DNA from: Beroe forskalii
Lineage: Eukaryota; Ctenophora; Nuda; Beroida; Beroidae
DNA length: 64,000 bases
Reading direction: 5' to 3'
Assembly (NCBI GenBank): GCA_011033025.1
Contig: WFMF01000033.1
Location: forward strand, 793,586-857,585
The position numbers and the translations under genes were made by a program. A model generated the notes under the pieces. The model worked only from the letters and a program-made list of their open reading frames with translations. It was not told where the DNA came from and searched no databases. Of this stretch, positions 35,008 through 47,171 are shown one piece after another; the first letter of the stretch is position 1; each line of letters opens with the position of its first letter.

Positions 35008-35139
35008 AATTATTTTTTCCGTGTGTTTGTACTAATGAGTTCAACTAAGAATTTACTTGACAATCGCTGAATTCATATTTTTATTTAGAAAAAGTCTGCA
35101 TACTGCACGTATCACTTCTATTTCTTACACAGGTCTCTC

Positions 35140-36440
35140 GGCCTCGTCGTTTGATCCCCGCCTTTCCTCTGCCTCTTACTGTAGAGGATTCGCCTCTTGA
35201 TTCCGAATCAAGAACTGTAACTCTATTTGGCTTCGATTTACGCTTGTCTGATGATGAGGTAGCTACAGCGGCCCCTCGCCCCCGTTAAGCACGTTTAGGA
35301 GGTGATGGTGGTGGTGGGGACGATCCTTGACTCTGAGACCATGATGGAGTTGGAGGGAGGAATGAGTTTGTGACTACGGTTGGAGGTGCTGCCTGTCAGA
35401 AAATTTTAGGTTAAAACTGTAAACACTTTAAATTTGTTAAATTAAAGTACGAAAAATACACTTTAGGTTATGATAGTATGAGAATAACAATCAAGATTGA
35501 AGGTTCAACTCACTGGACCAAGGAATTCTATGTTTTTCCAACGACCATTTATAGCGTAGACTACTAATAACTCCGCATCTCTAGGATACTGAAAATATGT
35601 AAATAAAGTATCGTAAAACTGATGAATGCACTCCAATAACATCAACTCATTTCCATTAAACGTAAGGTTGAAACGATATTTGACATGGAAATCTAGGTCA
35701 TTATAACGCAAAATATTAAAGTTCTCACTCGATAAAGTTGAAAGCTTGATGCCACGACTGCATCATTTGAGTCCTTTTTCTGGAGAACATAGTCGTATTT
35801 TATGGTACTATTTTTCAGAGTGTTTCTCGAAAATGTCAACATGAAACAATTCATTATTCGGGAGCATGAATCCTGAGTATCTACACATTGCATCGTGATT
35901 GCAAATTGAGAGACTGAACTGAGTCACTGACTCTTAAAGGATTCATCACGTGACACATAGCTCATCCTGATACACTCAGGTCACTCCACTGGTTGAAATA
36001 TCCAGACTACCAGTGCCATCAATGTGTGTACTAAGAAAGAGAAAATTGAAATGTCTCTTTCATTAATTTTTTTGGAAATAGTCTTTCTGGGAGAGTATGT
36101 CGTTCTGTTAGAGGAGTCATGTCAATCCATGACCAGACGTGGTACTTTTCGTTCAGCATTAGTCTTACTCACATAGTCGAGACTCATTGTCCTGCAAAAA
36201 GATCAAAGCTTTATTCCAAATGGATTCCATGGAAATTCTATTTGCAGGTCGAAGAATCATATCTCTGGCGTGTATGACGGCGAGATAAGGGACTTTTGAA
36301 CCTTCCTTTTTCTCCAACATGATTTGATAGTCGCGCCAAGAAGCAGCCCAATATCAGCTGCAGTTCCCATTGATGCTTAGAGGGCATCGTTGCTGGAGGT
36401 GGGTGCCGGGAGGTTTTCCTTTTCCAATTTTCCATTTTGA
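35140..36440 (-). other. Unrecognised gene-like module, left-arm copy
   Basis: On the minus strand four open segments occur in the order 36435-36238 (KHQWELQLILGCFLARLSNH), 35893-35693 (CFMLTFSRNTLKNSTIKYDY), 35711-35505 (NDLDFHVKYRFNLTFNGNEL, FQYPRDAELLVVYA) and 35400-35140 (basic, SR/RG-rich: DKRKSKPNRVTVLDSESRG). The same four lie in order on the + strand at 47864-49512. A splice acceptor before the last segment and a GTAAGT-like donor after it suggest a real exon. No family is recognised. The last segment is not open throughout in any copy, so a functional protein is doubtful. Confidence 0.35.
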
Positions 36441-36539
36441 TGAGCTAATCATCACAAAAGTCCCATTCGTGCCTCATTGTTAATCATGACTTTCTGGATT
36501 GTAAATCTGATAATAAATATTTTTTTCCAAAAACCAAAA

Positions 36540-36770
36540 TGGATTTGGTTGTGCTGGGACCCATTATGCTATGTATGGACTGAAATACTTTTATAGATTC
36601 GAATTTTTGAATTTCCCTGGCATGCTTTCAAAGGGCGTGGTCACCAAACAATGTTCCATTCCCAAAAATTTTGAGTCACGGTGGAAGTTGATTCAAGATG
36701 GCCTCAAAAACCTGTCATATAATTATATTATATTGCATATTCTTAAATTTTTCCCTTACTTTTAACTTCA
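36540..36770 (+). other. Conserved open segment, left-arm copy
   Basis: Reads MYGLKYFYRFEFLNFPGML, then VTKQCSIPKNFESRWKLIQD. The right-arm copy (47803-47620, minus) keeps nearly the same text with a few replacements and has more open frame upstream (MDLVVLGPGTHYA). It points opposite to the module at 35140-36440, so one of the two is antisense or they are divergent genes. No family recognised. Confidence 0.3.
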
Positions 36771-36989
36771 GATGGGGGGCGATTTTTTGCCATTTCTGTG
36801 ATACTTCACGACATCAGTTTTCTTCGGCCATTGCCAGAAGGCTGACTTGCCAGGTCTAGAAAGACACTTCACAGTGTAAACATCTACTCCAGTCTTTCCA
36901 AGAACTATTCCAGGGTAGTTCTTTCTCTAAATAGCACTGTTCACTGTCCCTTTTTTATCTTCCCCTTTGGAATTTACAAGTCTACGAAT

Positions 36990-37600
36990 GACGTAGACGT
37001 CATTAAGTTCCCACCACCCCTCCCTTAAGAGATGAAAACATTAGACCTAATGTCTTCATCATCCTAATGTCTCATCCGGATACACTCAGGTCACTCCACT
37101 GGTTCAAATATCCAGAGTACCAGTGCCATCAATGTGTGTAAATAGAGGTGAAAGAAACACCAGGATCTGTCTCTTCTTCTTGTACAGTCGTTAATAAAAG
37201 TGGTATTAATGCTTCGTAACTGTCAGCATCAGATGACAAAATCAAATAAATAATTTATTATATTCTACTCTTCTGGGGGCCCTTAATCATGTTTACTTCT
37301 GCAGAACTGAACTTACCTACAGATTATAACATACACTGCCAGCTACTCTTGTACTGTCGTATCTCTATTAGCTCCCAAGCATCTTCTCTCGTCCTCTCGA
37401 CCTCACCTCCAGTTAATCAGTAATATCCACAACCCAGGAAACGTTAATTAACTGGAGGTGGTGCAGTAGAGCTGGTACTAGGGTGGTCAGAAGTGGAAGC
37501 TTCATTGGGTTTTGTCAGCATCAGATGACAAAATTTAATAAATAATTGATTATATTCTCCTCTTCTGAGCCCTTACTCTCCTATTAATTATGTAAATCAC
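36990..37600. repeat. Small local repeats
   Basis: ATACACTCAGGTCACTCCAC at 37080 repeats 35966 from the same arm. GTCAGCATCAGATGACAAAA with the following 50 bp occurs at 37216 and 37514. Between these two, CACCTCCAGTTAAT (37405) and ATTAACTGGAGGTG (37447) form an inverted repeat. The paired flanks plus inverted repeat could mark a small element, unproven. Confidence 0.55.
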
Positions 37601-37859
37601 TGCTGAAAATCCGAAGACCGAAATCGTCCCCCCAGCCCCCTAAGTATAACCATTCATAAAATCATAGTCAAAAGAACGTTGCCGTCTATTTGCTACGCAT
37701 TTCTTTGCAACCTTTGAAGGGCATTTGTTTCAGGAAATCTGCCACGTGAACCAGAAGCTCTTTGTGACATTCATGCCTTTTATTAGCCACATCTGAGATA
37801 TATTTGGTTATGAGTGGTCTATCAGTGGGGGTCATGCTAGCATCGTTTTCTTATCCCTT

Positions 37860-38310
37860 AAAATGTTATCCTTTAAATTGCACTAAAATGATTTGAACCA
37901 TGTAGCATTTTATTTCTGTGTAAGGTGCTCTTGAATTACCTTATGCTCCCTGTGGTAACTTATAGAAGACCTCATACAGATGGGGTTGAGGCATATAAGT
38001 TTGTGATACCACACGACTCATAATGTTATATAGAAGTTCAGCTGCTTCTACAATATTCAGTTATAGTAGTTGTTACTGTAAAATGACACTGTTTCATATG
38101 TTAATGATGACTAATTACATTATTTGGAATATTTCAACCGTCCTTTGTGGTGGGTTGAGGTCTCCTTCGGGCGGCAGTGTATTCGTGGTAGCGGTGATGG
38201 CTGCCAGTTGATCCATGTGAGGTGGCAGGCTCATCCCTGAGTCTGATGAGGCGTAATGATGCCTTGTATTCTGCAAAGTGCAGAGTACTTCTTCCTCTTC
38301 ATAGCTGCCG
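37860..38310 (+). repeat. Copy of the 59-63 kb module
   Basis: Contains ATGACTAATTACATTATTTG, GATATTTCAACC-like text, GTGGTGGGTTGAGG, GTGATGGCTGCC and GTGGCAGGCTCATCCCTG in the order seen at 47220-47400 and 60090-60225. Confidence 0.65.
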
Positions 38311-38665
38311 AACTGCCCTCTTTTTGGGAGGGCGCCCTCTCATGCCCTCTTTTTGCCCTCCTTTTTGGACCTTGCCCTCCAAACCCTCTTTTTTGCCCTC
38401 TTTTCGAACGATTTGCCCTCCTTTTTGGGCTTTTAAAAAATATACCTATCGTGAAAATATATTTATTCTGAAAATATACCTAAAAAAGGTGGACATACTT
38501 TTTGACCCAAAATTTATCTGAAAATATGCCTAAAAAAGGTCGACATACTTTTTGACCAAGAATTTATCTGAAAATATACCTAAAAAAGGTCGACACACTT
38601 TTTTCCGAGAGAAATACACAAAAAATTGCCCTCTTTTTTATGGGATTTGCCCTCCTTTTTGGGCC
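38310..38665. repeat. Insert with TGCCCTCCTTTTTGG and 57-bp repeats
   Basis: TGCCCTC(C)TTTTTGG motifs occur about seven times at the left (38318-38430) and twice at the right (38626-38662). Between them AAAATATACCTAAAAAAGGT + CGACATACTTTTTGACC is repeated three times. It interrupts the module copy, so it is probably a small transposed element; inverted ends were not clear. Confidence 0.55.
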
Positions 38666-38776
38666 AAAAAGTTGTCCAGGTCAAATTGAATGAATTATTG
38701 ATATTTACTATTTCGTATGATAGTGCCTGACTCTTGTGACATAATAATCTTACTACTTATAATTCTTCCTCATATA

Positions 38777-38807
<31 letters not shown>

Positions 38808-38808
38808 A
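38777..38808. repeat. (AAAT)n microsatellite
   Basis: Eight uninterrupted AAAT units. Confidence 0.97.
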
Positions 38809-39034
38809 TCGTCGACTGAGTGCAAAAAAAGCTGAGTGCAAAACAATCCTATCTCCAACTTTTGTCTACGGCCTCTCTGGAGGCCCCTCCACCCTTTGGA
38901 ATCGATTCCATACTCAAATATGTCATTTTAGGCCTAAAAATTGAAGTTAAAAAATATCGTTAATCCATTGCCAAATTTTGGTGAGTGAAAGACAATCCTA
39001 TGGTACCTTAGGATCCCTGTTCACCATAATATGC

Positions 39035-39170
39035 AAAAATAACTTAGTTTATTCTGGAGTTAGGATACCAGAAATGATGAATTAGTATCCTATCTCCATT
39101 GACATGAATGAAATAATTGATAACGCCATTGTAATACAGTGTTACAAGTATCCTATCTCCGATAATTCTT
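39035..39170. repeat. Inner inverted repeat, left copy
   Basis: GGAGTTAGGATACCAGAAAT, ATCCTATCTCCATTGACAT and ATACAGT.TTACA.GTATCC are the reverse complement of 46510-46665. This pair has the same centre, about 42.8 kb, as the outer arms, and may be part of the same duplication. The motif TATCCTATCTCC recurs several times on both sides. Confidence 0.75.
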
Positions 39171-39453
39171 TATACTTTTATATGAGTATATGGCACTCTT
39201 GGTACATATACCTTTCTCGTTCAATGAGATATACCTGCAGGCTGCATGTAGTGTGTAACAACACTATTATCTACATGATAAGATGATACCTTGGCAAATT
39301 ACAAGCCAATGCTTGGTTTGTATTTGTAATTCACCTTGCCTGTAGTCACCCATACAAAGTCGGTGACCTAAAAAATGAATTAACTGATATATAATAGGGG
39401 TGCATAGCTCTGTTAGCCACATATATAAGCGATCGAGATATGACTGAAAGGAG

Positions 39454-39525
39454 GGGGAGATAGCTCAATTGATAGAGCACCTAATCGGCAATCAGGAGGT
39501 TGTGGGTTCAAGCCACGCTGGCCGC
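39454..39525 (+). tRNA. tRNA-like sequence, probably a SINE head or pseudogene
   Basis: Contains TAGCTCAATTGATAGAGC (D arm and A box), an anticodon region CCTAA-TCGGCAA-TCAGG with one mismatch, and TGTGGGTTCAAGCCACG (good T arm and B box, 39501-39517). Canonical folding puts GGC at the anticodon, which would be alanine, but base 33 is C instead of U and the acceptor stem pairs poorly. These faults argue against a working tRNA. No A tail or target duplication was found. Confidence 0.55.
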
Positions 39526-39529
39526 TCGC

Positions 39530-40420
39530 CTTGCACATTTTTCAGATCACCGAGTTTGTTTGTGTGACTATAGGCACTAGGCAGGATGAATTACAAATAT
39601 CGTATCTCTGATACAGTAATACTTCAAGAGTTCAAGCTTTGGGTCGGTAAATCCTCACAAGATGGTCTGAAGCTCATCCTCATAAAGTTATAAGCTCTCT
39701 TATCATACTCAAAACCATTTTCAAAGCATTAATAAAGTAATAACATCGGCGCATTATAGCAATCCACCATTTACGTCATCTTTTAGTATTTCATAGTGCA
39801 TAGCAATGTTTGGTGACGTCACATGGCCGACAGATTATACGTTGGTACAGTTATTTGATGTAAAATGTTCACTGTGGCACTGCATACACAAATGTTCTGT
39901 GCCACATGACCACTCTTTGATTGCTATGCAATGATAGGCTTTTACCACACAGCACAAATTCAAGCAGATACTCAGATATGTGATACAGAAAGTCACCAAA
40001 ACATCATGAATAGGCTGAATGGAAAGTGAACCCATAGCACAGAGATCCTACCCCTTGCTCAAACCCACCGTGAACCGTATTTAATAAGACTGCCCTACCC
40101 TCAAAGAGTGGGCTTCTCTTCGACAAGAGGAAAGTCAAAGTGATCATTCTTGTCACATGAGTCCTAAGAGAAATACAACATAAAATGATTGCAGAAAGAA
40201 GAATTGGCTGATAACTTCAAGTGCCCCCACTCTTCAATCAGATAATACTCATCCTTCATGCTCATCTCATAATATCTTATATAAATAAAGTTTAGTATGA
40301 ATCTGATTCTTTGTAATGAGTGATTTCAAAACTATCAAAGTCAGAAGACAGATTCGATCTTGGTGCATATGTACTTTGTACATCCTTCTCAACATAAGGA
40401 TGCTGAACTTATCTTCCCAG
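39530..40420. other. No gene recognised
   Basis: AT-rich DNA without a convincing frame, repeat partner or motif. Confidence 0.5.
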
Positions 40421-40421
40421 G

Positions 40422-41579
40422 AGCTCCGTCACGAAATATCTTCGTAACATAGTTCGTAAATACTTAAGAACTTCTTAAGTGTTACGAACTTCTATTCGTG
40501 ACTCACACGAAACTTTTGCTTCGTAACTCTACGAATGAAATCCATGAATGTGTCTCACGAACGGCATTTTACGAAGAAGGTTACCACAAATTGATTCAAT
40601 TATCTAGCCCACGTGATTGGATAATGACTACCATATATAGATGAAGTACACTGTACACACTGCCTAATATGGAAACATTACCCTATCGCTGATCACCGGA
40701 GAAGCAGAGGCACATACAGGTCAATAGCTTGTTATTATAACTTTATAAGACATTTTTTTGAACATGGAATGCATTACACTTTCCAGTTTGCGCCTCACTG
40801 CCTCTTCAGTTCTTAGTTTTACGCAAATTTTAATCTGCAGGATCCATAGGCGGTAGGCCATGGCCATAGTCCATGTGTCCATACTTAACTGAAACAAAGA
40901 TCAATCATGTTTGTTCCAAGGCAAAATACTACCCTTTCCATAATAGGTACAATTACCTCTACGTATATTTTTGCCTTGCCGATGAATACCTTCTGAAATA
41001 CTGAGCAATTGACATGTGCTAAACGAGCAATTGGAATACAAAATGCTGGAAATTTGTCTTTTTCGAGATGCAATCATTAATTTTAGGTTAGATCTCATTA
41101 ATTTTAGGTTAGATCTGACTTCAGCCAAATACCATCCTTTCCCCCAATGCCATGGAAGGGGAAATGATCTCATGATTTGATTATATCATTGATTATCCAT
41201 GAGATGATTGCTTGATTTAGCACCTAAGCCAAATTCTGCTGGATTTACAAACTATAAAACCTTCGTAAGTACAGCTTGAGGTGCACTTACGAACTTCTAT
41301 GATTTTTACCCGAGTTACGGACTAACTTAAGAAGATCGTAGGAGTTACGAAGACTTTAAGAGTCACGTGACTTATTATCTGCCGATTAAAGTGGTCACGT
41401 GGGGAGACTTACGAAGACAAAAATAGAAGTTCGTAACTCAGTTGAGAAGATCGTAACTTTTGAGATAAGAAGATCGTAAACTAAGTTCGTGTGAGCCACC
41501 ATGCATTTCATTCGTAACTTCATGCATTTCCTTCGTAACATAGTTCGTAAGTGCACTCCAAATGTTTCGTGACAGAGCT
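40422..41579. mobile_element. TIR element with TTACGAAG-rich ends, 1.16 kb
   Basis: Ends AGCTCCGTCACGAAA and, inverted, AGCTCTGTCACGAAA, flanked by CCAGG on both sides (40417-40421, 41580-41584). For 150-300 bp inside each end the motif TTCGTAAC or its complement is repeated in both orientations. The middle (40580-41240) shows no transposase; a tandem ATTAATTTTAGGTTAGATCT duplication lies at 41076-41117. A 5-bp GC-rich duplication fits Transib among others, but the terminal bases do not settle it. Confidence 0.75.
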
Positions 41580-41762
41580 CCAGGAGCCTTCCATTCTCTA
41601 CTTGGATCCCTTCTAAGGCTATAATAAAGTACTTGGAGAGGCCACTTAGATCAGTCTATCGGTTTTTGATTGTTGTCAATAGACCCACAGGAGAACGTGC
41701 TTCCCGTCACAAATCTGGAACTTAATTGACAGATTAGACACAGGACTTAAGAGTGACCTGCA

Positions 41763-42029
41763 CTACCATTGTATTGTATTGCATTGTATTGGTCCCTTTC
41801 CCGAGGAACGGTTTCCTGATGGGAAAACGTTGACACAGGAGCCATAGGACACCATTGAAGGAACAAAAGCGAAGGAAAGGATGCCTCTAGTACCTTCTCG
41901 TGCCTGGAGCTTGATGAGAGCAGCATTGAAGTGCACTGGCTTGGTTAACTCAATGAACAATGGTAATCCAGGTGTTAGGCTTGATAGACAGATAGGTCCT
42001 TCACTGATGCACAATACAGGTTGAGTCAA
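41763..42029 (-). other. Unassigned 88-codon open segment
   Basis: Minus strand reads SLTPGLPLFIELTKPVHFNA, ALIKLQAREGTRGIL, then SYGSCVNVFPSGNRSSGK. Composition is protein-like, but no domain is recognised and no copy exists in the window. It may be an exon fragment or part of an old element. Confidence 0.2.
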
Positions 42030-42139
42030 CTACCAACTTCTGTGAAATTTTTAGCAATGCCTTTGTCATTTACTGATGTTTTTGGGCACTCAAACTTTGC
42101 AATCTATGCCTAACTTACTGTCAGCCGTGTATGTATGCA

Positions 42140-45100
42140 GGGGGGGGGGGGTAAGGCAAACTTTGGCAAACGCTTCCACTTTTTTTGGAGTTTGCCAAAA
42201 AAAGTGTTTGCCAAAGTTTGCCATAGTTTGCCAAAGTTTGCCAAAATTTGCCAAAGTTTGCCAAAAATAACCCAAAAATTTTGTCATTTCTGATTTCGTG
42301 TTCACAGTGCATGCAGGACGTGTGCACAATGGTTTTTGAGGAAGCTGAATCGATTTCCAATGCTTCGTTTTCATTCAGAATTTCCCCTTCAAGGCTTTAC
42401 TGGTTCCACGTCTGGAAATTCCCTCTGCAAGCATCGCTTTTTATAAAAGGTATCCTAAAAGACCTGAGTTAGAATCTTTGAGGAACTTTCGGTTCAAGAA
42501 AAGGGATGTTTATAATTATCAAGAATGGATCCATGTATCTATCATCTACTACCAGTTCATCAGATAACATGTCACCGGCAAAATCGTATCACAGGAACAT
42601 GACCAAAATTAGCCTCCATTAGCATCCATGGAGGCTGAATGGAGGCTAATTTCAAAAATAAGCCATTAGCCTCCATGGACATGGAGGCTAATGGTTGCAA
42701 TAGGCAGGCTAACTTTCGAAAAAAAAAGCCTCCACTGTGGAGGCTAATCAGCCTCCATAAGCCTTCATGGAGGTAAAATTTTGGTTTAGCCTCAACTGAA
42801 GAATAAACCTCGGACACCATATTAAACAACACTGGTAAAATGTGCGCTAATTCCTTAATTTTAAAAGCAGTTTATAGATTCAAACTTTCAGATAGCTCAA
42901 ACTATCCTCCACTCAGCTTCCACTAGGTTCCACTCAGCCTCCACTAACCTCCACTAGTCCACTCGACTCCACTTAGGTCCACACAGCCTCCACTAGGCTC
43001 CACTCAGCCTCCACTAGTCCACTAGGCTCCACACAGCCTCCACTAGGCTCCAATCAGCCTCCACTGGACCACTAGGCTCCACACAGCCTCCACTAGGCTC
43101 TACTCAGCCTCCACTGGACCACTAGGCTCCATTCAGTCTCCATTGGGCACCAATCAGCCTCGAATAGTCTCCAATCAGTCTCCACTAGGACCCATTCTTC
43201 CTCCACTAGGCTCCACTCTTCCTCCACTAGGCTCCATTCTTCCTCCACTAGGCTCCAATCAGCCTCCACTAACCTCCACTGACCACTAGCCTCCACTCAG
43301 CCTCCACTAGTCCACTAGGCTCCACTCAGCCTCCACTACGCTCCAAACAGCCTCCACCCGGCTCCACTCAGTCTCCAGTAGGCTCCAACAAGCCTCCACT
43401 AGGCTCCACTCAGCCTCCACTACGCTCCAAACAGCCTCCACTCGGCTCAACTCAGTCTCCAGTAGGCTCTAATCGGCCTTCACTCGGCTCCACTCAGCGT
43501 TCTCTCAGCCTCCAATAGGCTTCACTCAGCTTCCACTAGACTCCAATCAGCCTCCACTGGACCACTAGGCTCCACACAGCCTCCACTAGGCTCCACTCAG
43601 CCTCCACTGGACCACTAGGCTCCATTCAGTCTCCATTGGGCACCAATCAGCCTCGAATAGTCTCCAATCAGACTGCACTAGGATCCATTCTTCCTCCACT
43701 AGGCTCCACTCTTCCTCCACTAGGCTCCATTCTTCCTCCACTAGGCTCCAATCAGCCTCCACTGACCTCCACTGACCACTAGCCTCCACTCAGCCTCCAC
43801 TAGTCCACTAGGCTCCACTCAGTCTCCAGTAGGCTCCACCCAGCCTCCACTAGGCTCCACTCAGCCTCCACTACGCTCCAAACAGCCTCCACCCGGCTCC
43901 ACTCAGTCTCCAGTAGGCTCCACCCAGCCTCCACTAGGCTCCACTCAGCCTCCACTACGCTCCAAACAGCCTCCAATGGGCTCCATTCAGTCTCCACTAG
44001 GCTCCAATCAGCCTCCACTAGCCTCCACTGACCACTAGCCTCCACTCAGCCTCCACTAGTCCACTAGGCTCCACACAGCCTCCAGTAGGCTCCACCCAGC
44101 CTCCACTAGGCTCCACTCAGCCTCCACTACGCTCCAAACAGCCTCCAATGGGCTCCATTCAGTCTCCAGTAGGCTCTAATCGGCCTTCACTCGGCTCCAC
44201 TTAGCGTTCTCTCAGCCTCCACTAGGCTTCACTCAGCTTCCACTAGACTCCACTCAGGCTCCACTAGTCCACTAGGCTCCTCTCAGCCTCCACTAGGCTC
44301 AACAGTCCACACAGCCTACACTAGGCTTCAAACAGCCTCCTCTAGGCTCCACTCAGCTTCCACTAGACTCCACTCAGCCTCCAATAGCCTCCACTCAGCC
44401 TACACTAGTCCACTGACCACTAGCCTCCACTCAGCCTCCATAAGGCTCCACACGGCCACCTTTAGGCTCCACTCAGCCTCTTTTACGCGACACCCAGCAT
44501 CAACTAGGCTCCACTACGCTCCAAACAGCCTCCACTCGGCTCAACTCAGTCTCCAGTAGGCTCCAATCAGCCTCCACTAGGCTCCACTCAGCCTCCACTA
44601 GGCTTCAAGCAGCCTCCACTACGCTCCAAACAGCCTCCACTCAGCTTTCTCTCAGCCTCCACTAGTCCCCACTCAGCCTCTACTTGGCTCCATTCAGCCT
44701 CCGCTAGGCAACAATAGCCTCCACAAGGCTCCACACAGCCTCCACTAGGCGTCAAATGGCCGCCACTAGGCTCCACCCTGCCTCCACTAGGCTCCACTCA
44801 GCTTCCACTAGACTCCACTCAGCCTCCACTGACCACTCAGCCTTCACTAGTCCACTAGGCTCCACTCAGCCTCCATTAGGCCCCGCACAGCCTCCACTAG
44901 GCTCCATTCAGCCTCCACTAGGCTCCACTCAGCCTCAACTGGACAACTAGGCTCCACAGTCCACACAGCCTCCACTAGGCACCACTCAGCCTCGAAAAGT
45001 CTCCAAGGGGCTCCATTCTCCCTCCACTAGGCTCCAATTAGCCTCCACTGACCACTAGCCTCCACTCAGCCTCCATTAGGCTCCACATAGCCTACACTAG

Positions 45101-45994
45101 GCTTCAAACAGCCTCCTCTAGGCTCCACTCAGCTTCCACTAGACTCCACTCAGCCTCCAATAGCCTCCACTCAGCCTACACTGACCACTAGCCTCCACTC
45201 AGCCTCCATTAGGCTCCACACAGCCACCTTTAGGCTCCATATAGCCTCTTCTAGGCGACACCAAGCCTCCATTAGGCTCCACTCAGCCTACACCACTCTC
45301 CAAACAGCCTCCAATCAGTCTCCAGTAGGCTCCAATCGGCCTTCTCTCGGCTCCACTTAGCGTTGTCTCAGCCTCCACTAGTCCCCACTCAGCCTCTACT
45401 TGGCTCCACTCAGCCCTCACTAGGCTCCACACAGCCTCCCCTAGGCGCCACTCATCCTCCACTAGGCTCCACACAGCCTCCACTAGGCGTCACATGGCCT
45501 CCACTAAGCAAATAACATCCTCAATAACGTTATGTCGGGTAATGTTGCAGGAATCCATGAAAACTGGTCAGTGGTCCTGGTGGGGCCTTTCTATTGATTT
45601 AAGGCTGCTGGAACAGCGTGGATGCTTCGGCTTGAAAAGCTTCAACTGTTTGATTGGACTACTTAGTACTTAAATGCATAAGACTTAAAGTATGAGGTAA
45701 TGAAATAACGTATTTGTTACTGTAGTCTCCTACTCTATTCAATGTGGATGTGATTTCTGCTACAGCTTCAGGATAACGCCAAAATGTAAAACAGACCTTG
45801 GGAATCGATTCAGCATCCTTGAAAAGCATATTATGGGTGCCTAAAGTTTTGCCAAAGTCCTCAAAAATGTGTTTTATTTTTGGCAAACTTTGGCAAACTT
45901 TGGCAAATGCTTCCACTTTTTTTGGAGTTTGCCAAATAAAGTGTTTGCCAAAGTTTGCCATAGTTTGCCAAAGTTTGCCTTACCCCCCCCCCCC
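42140..45994. mobile_element. 3.9-kb TIR element with 21-bp minisatellite core
   Basis: Target duplication TATGCA (42134-42139, 45995-46000). Both ends begin with twelve G and TAAGGCAAACTTTGGCAAAC. The first and last 130-150 bp are filled with GTTTGCCAAA motifs, then come diverging arms sharing GGAATCGATTCAGC-like text (42340 and 45800). Next on the left is a palindrome-rich stretch of AGCCTCCAT/ATGGAGGCT (42610-42790), then a 2.6-kb tandem array. No transposase frame is present. The element sits near the symmetry centre of the large inverted duplication. Confidence 0.88.
42890..45500. repeat. 21-bp minisatellite array
   Basis: Over a hundred degenerate units of CAGCCTCCACTAGGCTCCACT. Since 21 is divisible by three, long frames appear on the minus strand with EAEWSLVEAGWS-type heptads; these are by-products. 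A 200-bp segment at 43093-43296 recurs at 43586-43789 (spacing 493 bp), showing higher-order repeats. Confidence 0.95.
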
Positions 45995-46509
45995 TATGCA
46001 GTCATCCATGATCCACAGAATTAATCGCTTTTAACTATTTACCATCTTATTTATTACATGTCACCTTGAAAAGTAATGAAGTGGCATCCTGTATTCCTGT
46101 AGGGATTTGCTGATGCTGACCAATATCAAACACCCACCATCAGTGCTATCAAATTACCAGTTGACCAAGGCCAGTTTTTGTAATTAGAAGTGCCCACTGT
46201 GCAAAGAAAGGGCTATAAGCTTATAAGAAAAGGGTGGTATTGGTGTAGGAAAAGTTATAACAGATAGAGGGACATACAGAAAGATTTTAAAGAATTAATA
46301 AGGGCCGAGGTAAGAGAATTAGGATTGGAAAAATAAAGGATATAAGCCTCGTGCCTACCAAGACCTTTCAATATTTCACCTTAAATTTAAAAAAAAAATT
46401 GAATTAATACAAAGCCTAAGCCCTCGAGCTGAGCAGTTTCTTGTCAATAATATCATATGAATTTATCAAAGTGCCATCATGAATAGAAGTTAGAACCATG
46501 ATAGGAACT

Positions 46510-46665
46510 GTTATGGAAGAACTACTGTATTAGAGATAGGATACATGTAATACTGTATTTTAATAGCGTTTCTCAATTATTTCATTGATGTCAATGGAGA
46601 TAGGATATCTATTTATCATTTCTGGTATCCTAACTCCAAGTAAACAAAAACTATCTATCCTATCT
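46510..46665. repeat. Inner inverted repeat, right copy
   Basis: Reverse complement of 39035-39170 with moderate divergence. From 46001 to 46505 no feature was seen; 46700-46900 holds one more AGATAGGATAG motif. Confidence 0.75.
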
Positions 46666-46904
46666 CCTTTTTGTAAAAAAACAAATCTCGATTTCTCTCG
46701 TGTTGGTGGCGTTAGCAGAGTAAAACCAATTTGTTCTCAACAGTGTGCACATAATTTTACAGGATCAACAATTCACTGACCGTTTGAAACCAAGGGAAAT
46801 CAAAGAAACAGTTTTTGTTGAATATCTCGAAAACTAATGACCCATGGAGATAGGATAGTTGGATATAAGCTTTTTTTGCAATAGGCCGGCGAAATAAATA
46901 TATA

Positions 46905-47168
46905 TCTGTCTGTCCGGTCTTCCTTATATATAGCCACAGACCTCTCTGACACCACTCAGTACCCAATCAAGCATACCGATGATCGGAATGCTCATACGAA
47001 AGTACCAGTGACGTTTGACACCACCAGGTATGTAGACATCACTTAGAGGAGTCACCCGATTAAAATATGACCTCATCACTGATAAGAACTACAGTACAAC
47101 ATTGTACTGTAGGAATTGCTGAAGCGAAAAATTGGTGAACGGTGGCCGGAGGCCACGGGCCCTGCTAG
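46905..47168 (+). mobile_element. Small Helitron, about 260 bp
   Basis: The 3' end is typical: a perfect hairpin GTGGCC-GGA-GGCCAC (47142-47156), eight bases, then CTAG followed by T. The 5' end is near TCTGTC at 46905 or TCTTCCTTATATATAG at 46918; neither gives a certain A/T border. It lies directly before a copy of the 59-63 kb module, which starts TTCTATAAAACAGCTGC. No coding capacity. Confidence 0.75.
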
Positions 47169-47171
47169 TAT

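Larger units (their letters stand above)
27455..36780. repeat. Left arm of a large interrupted inverted duplication
   Basis: Successive blocks of this arm reappear as reverse complements, in reversed order, at 47570-59040: 27455-28045 with 58430-59040; 28375-30070 with 55240-56055; 30070-30828 plus 34171-34950 with parts of 49690-55230; and 34950-36780 with 47620-49690. Landmarks include AGACACAGATGTGTGGTCCG, CACCTCCTAAACGTGCTTA and AACAATGTTCCATTCCC. Differences are small indels, substitutions and private insertions. The arm holds the hAT-like element, the foldback element and a gene-like module. Confidence 0.85.

Noticed and set aside
39454-39525. Functional tRNA-Ala
   Set aside because: Poor acceptor stem, C at position 33 and a mismatch in the anticodon stem; a SINE head or pseudogene is more likely.
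43093-44045. Minus-strand frames coding heptad-like VEAEWSL repeats
   Set aside because: The 21-bp unit is a multiple of three and has no stop in that frame, so openness follows from the repeat and not from selection.
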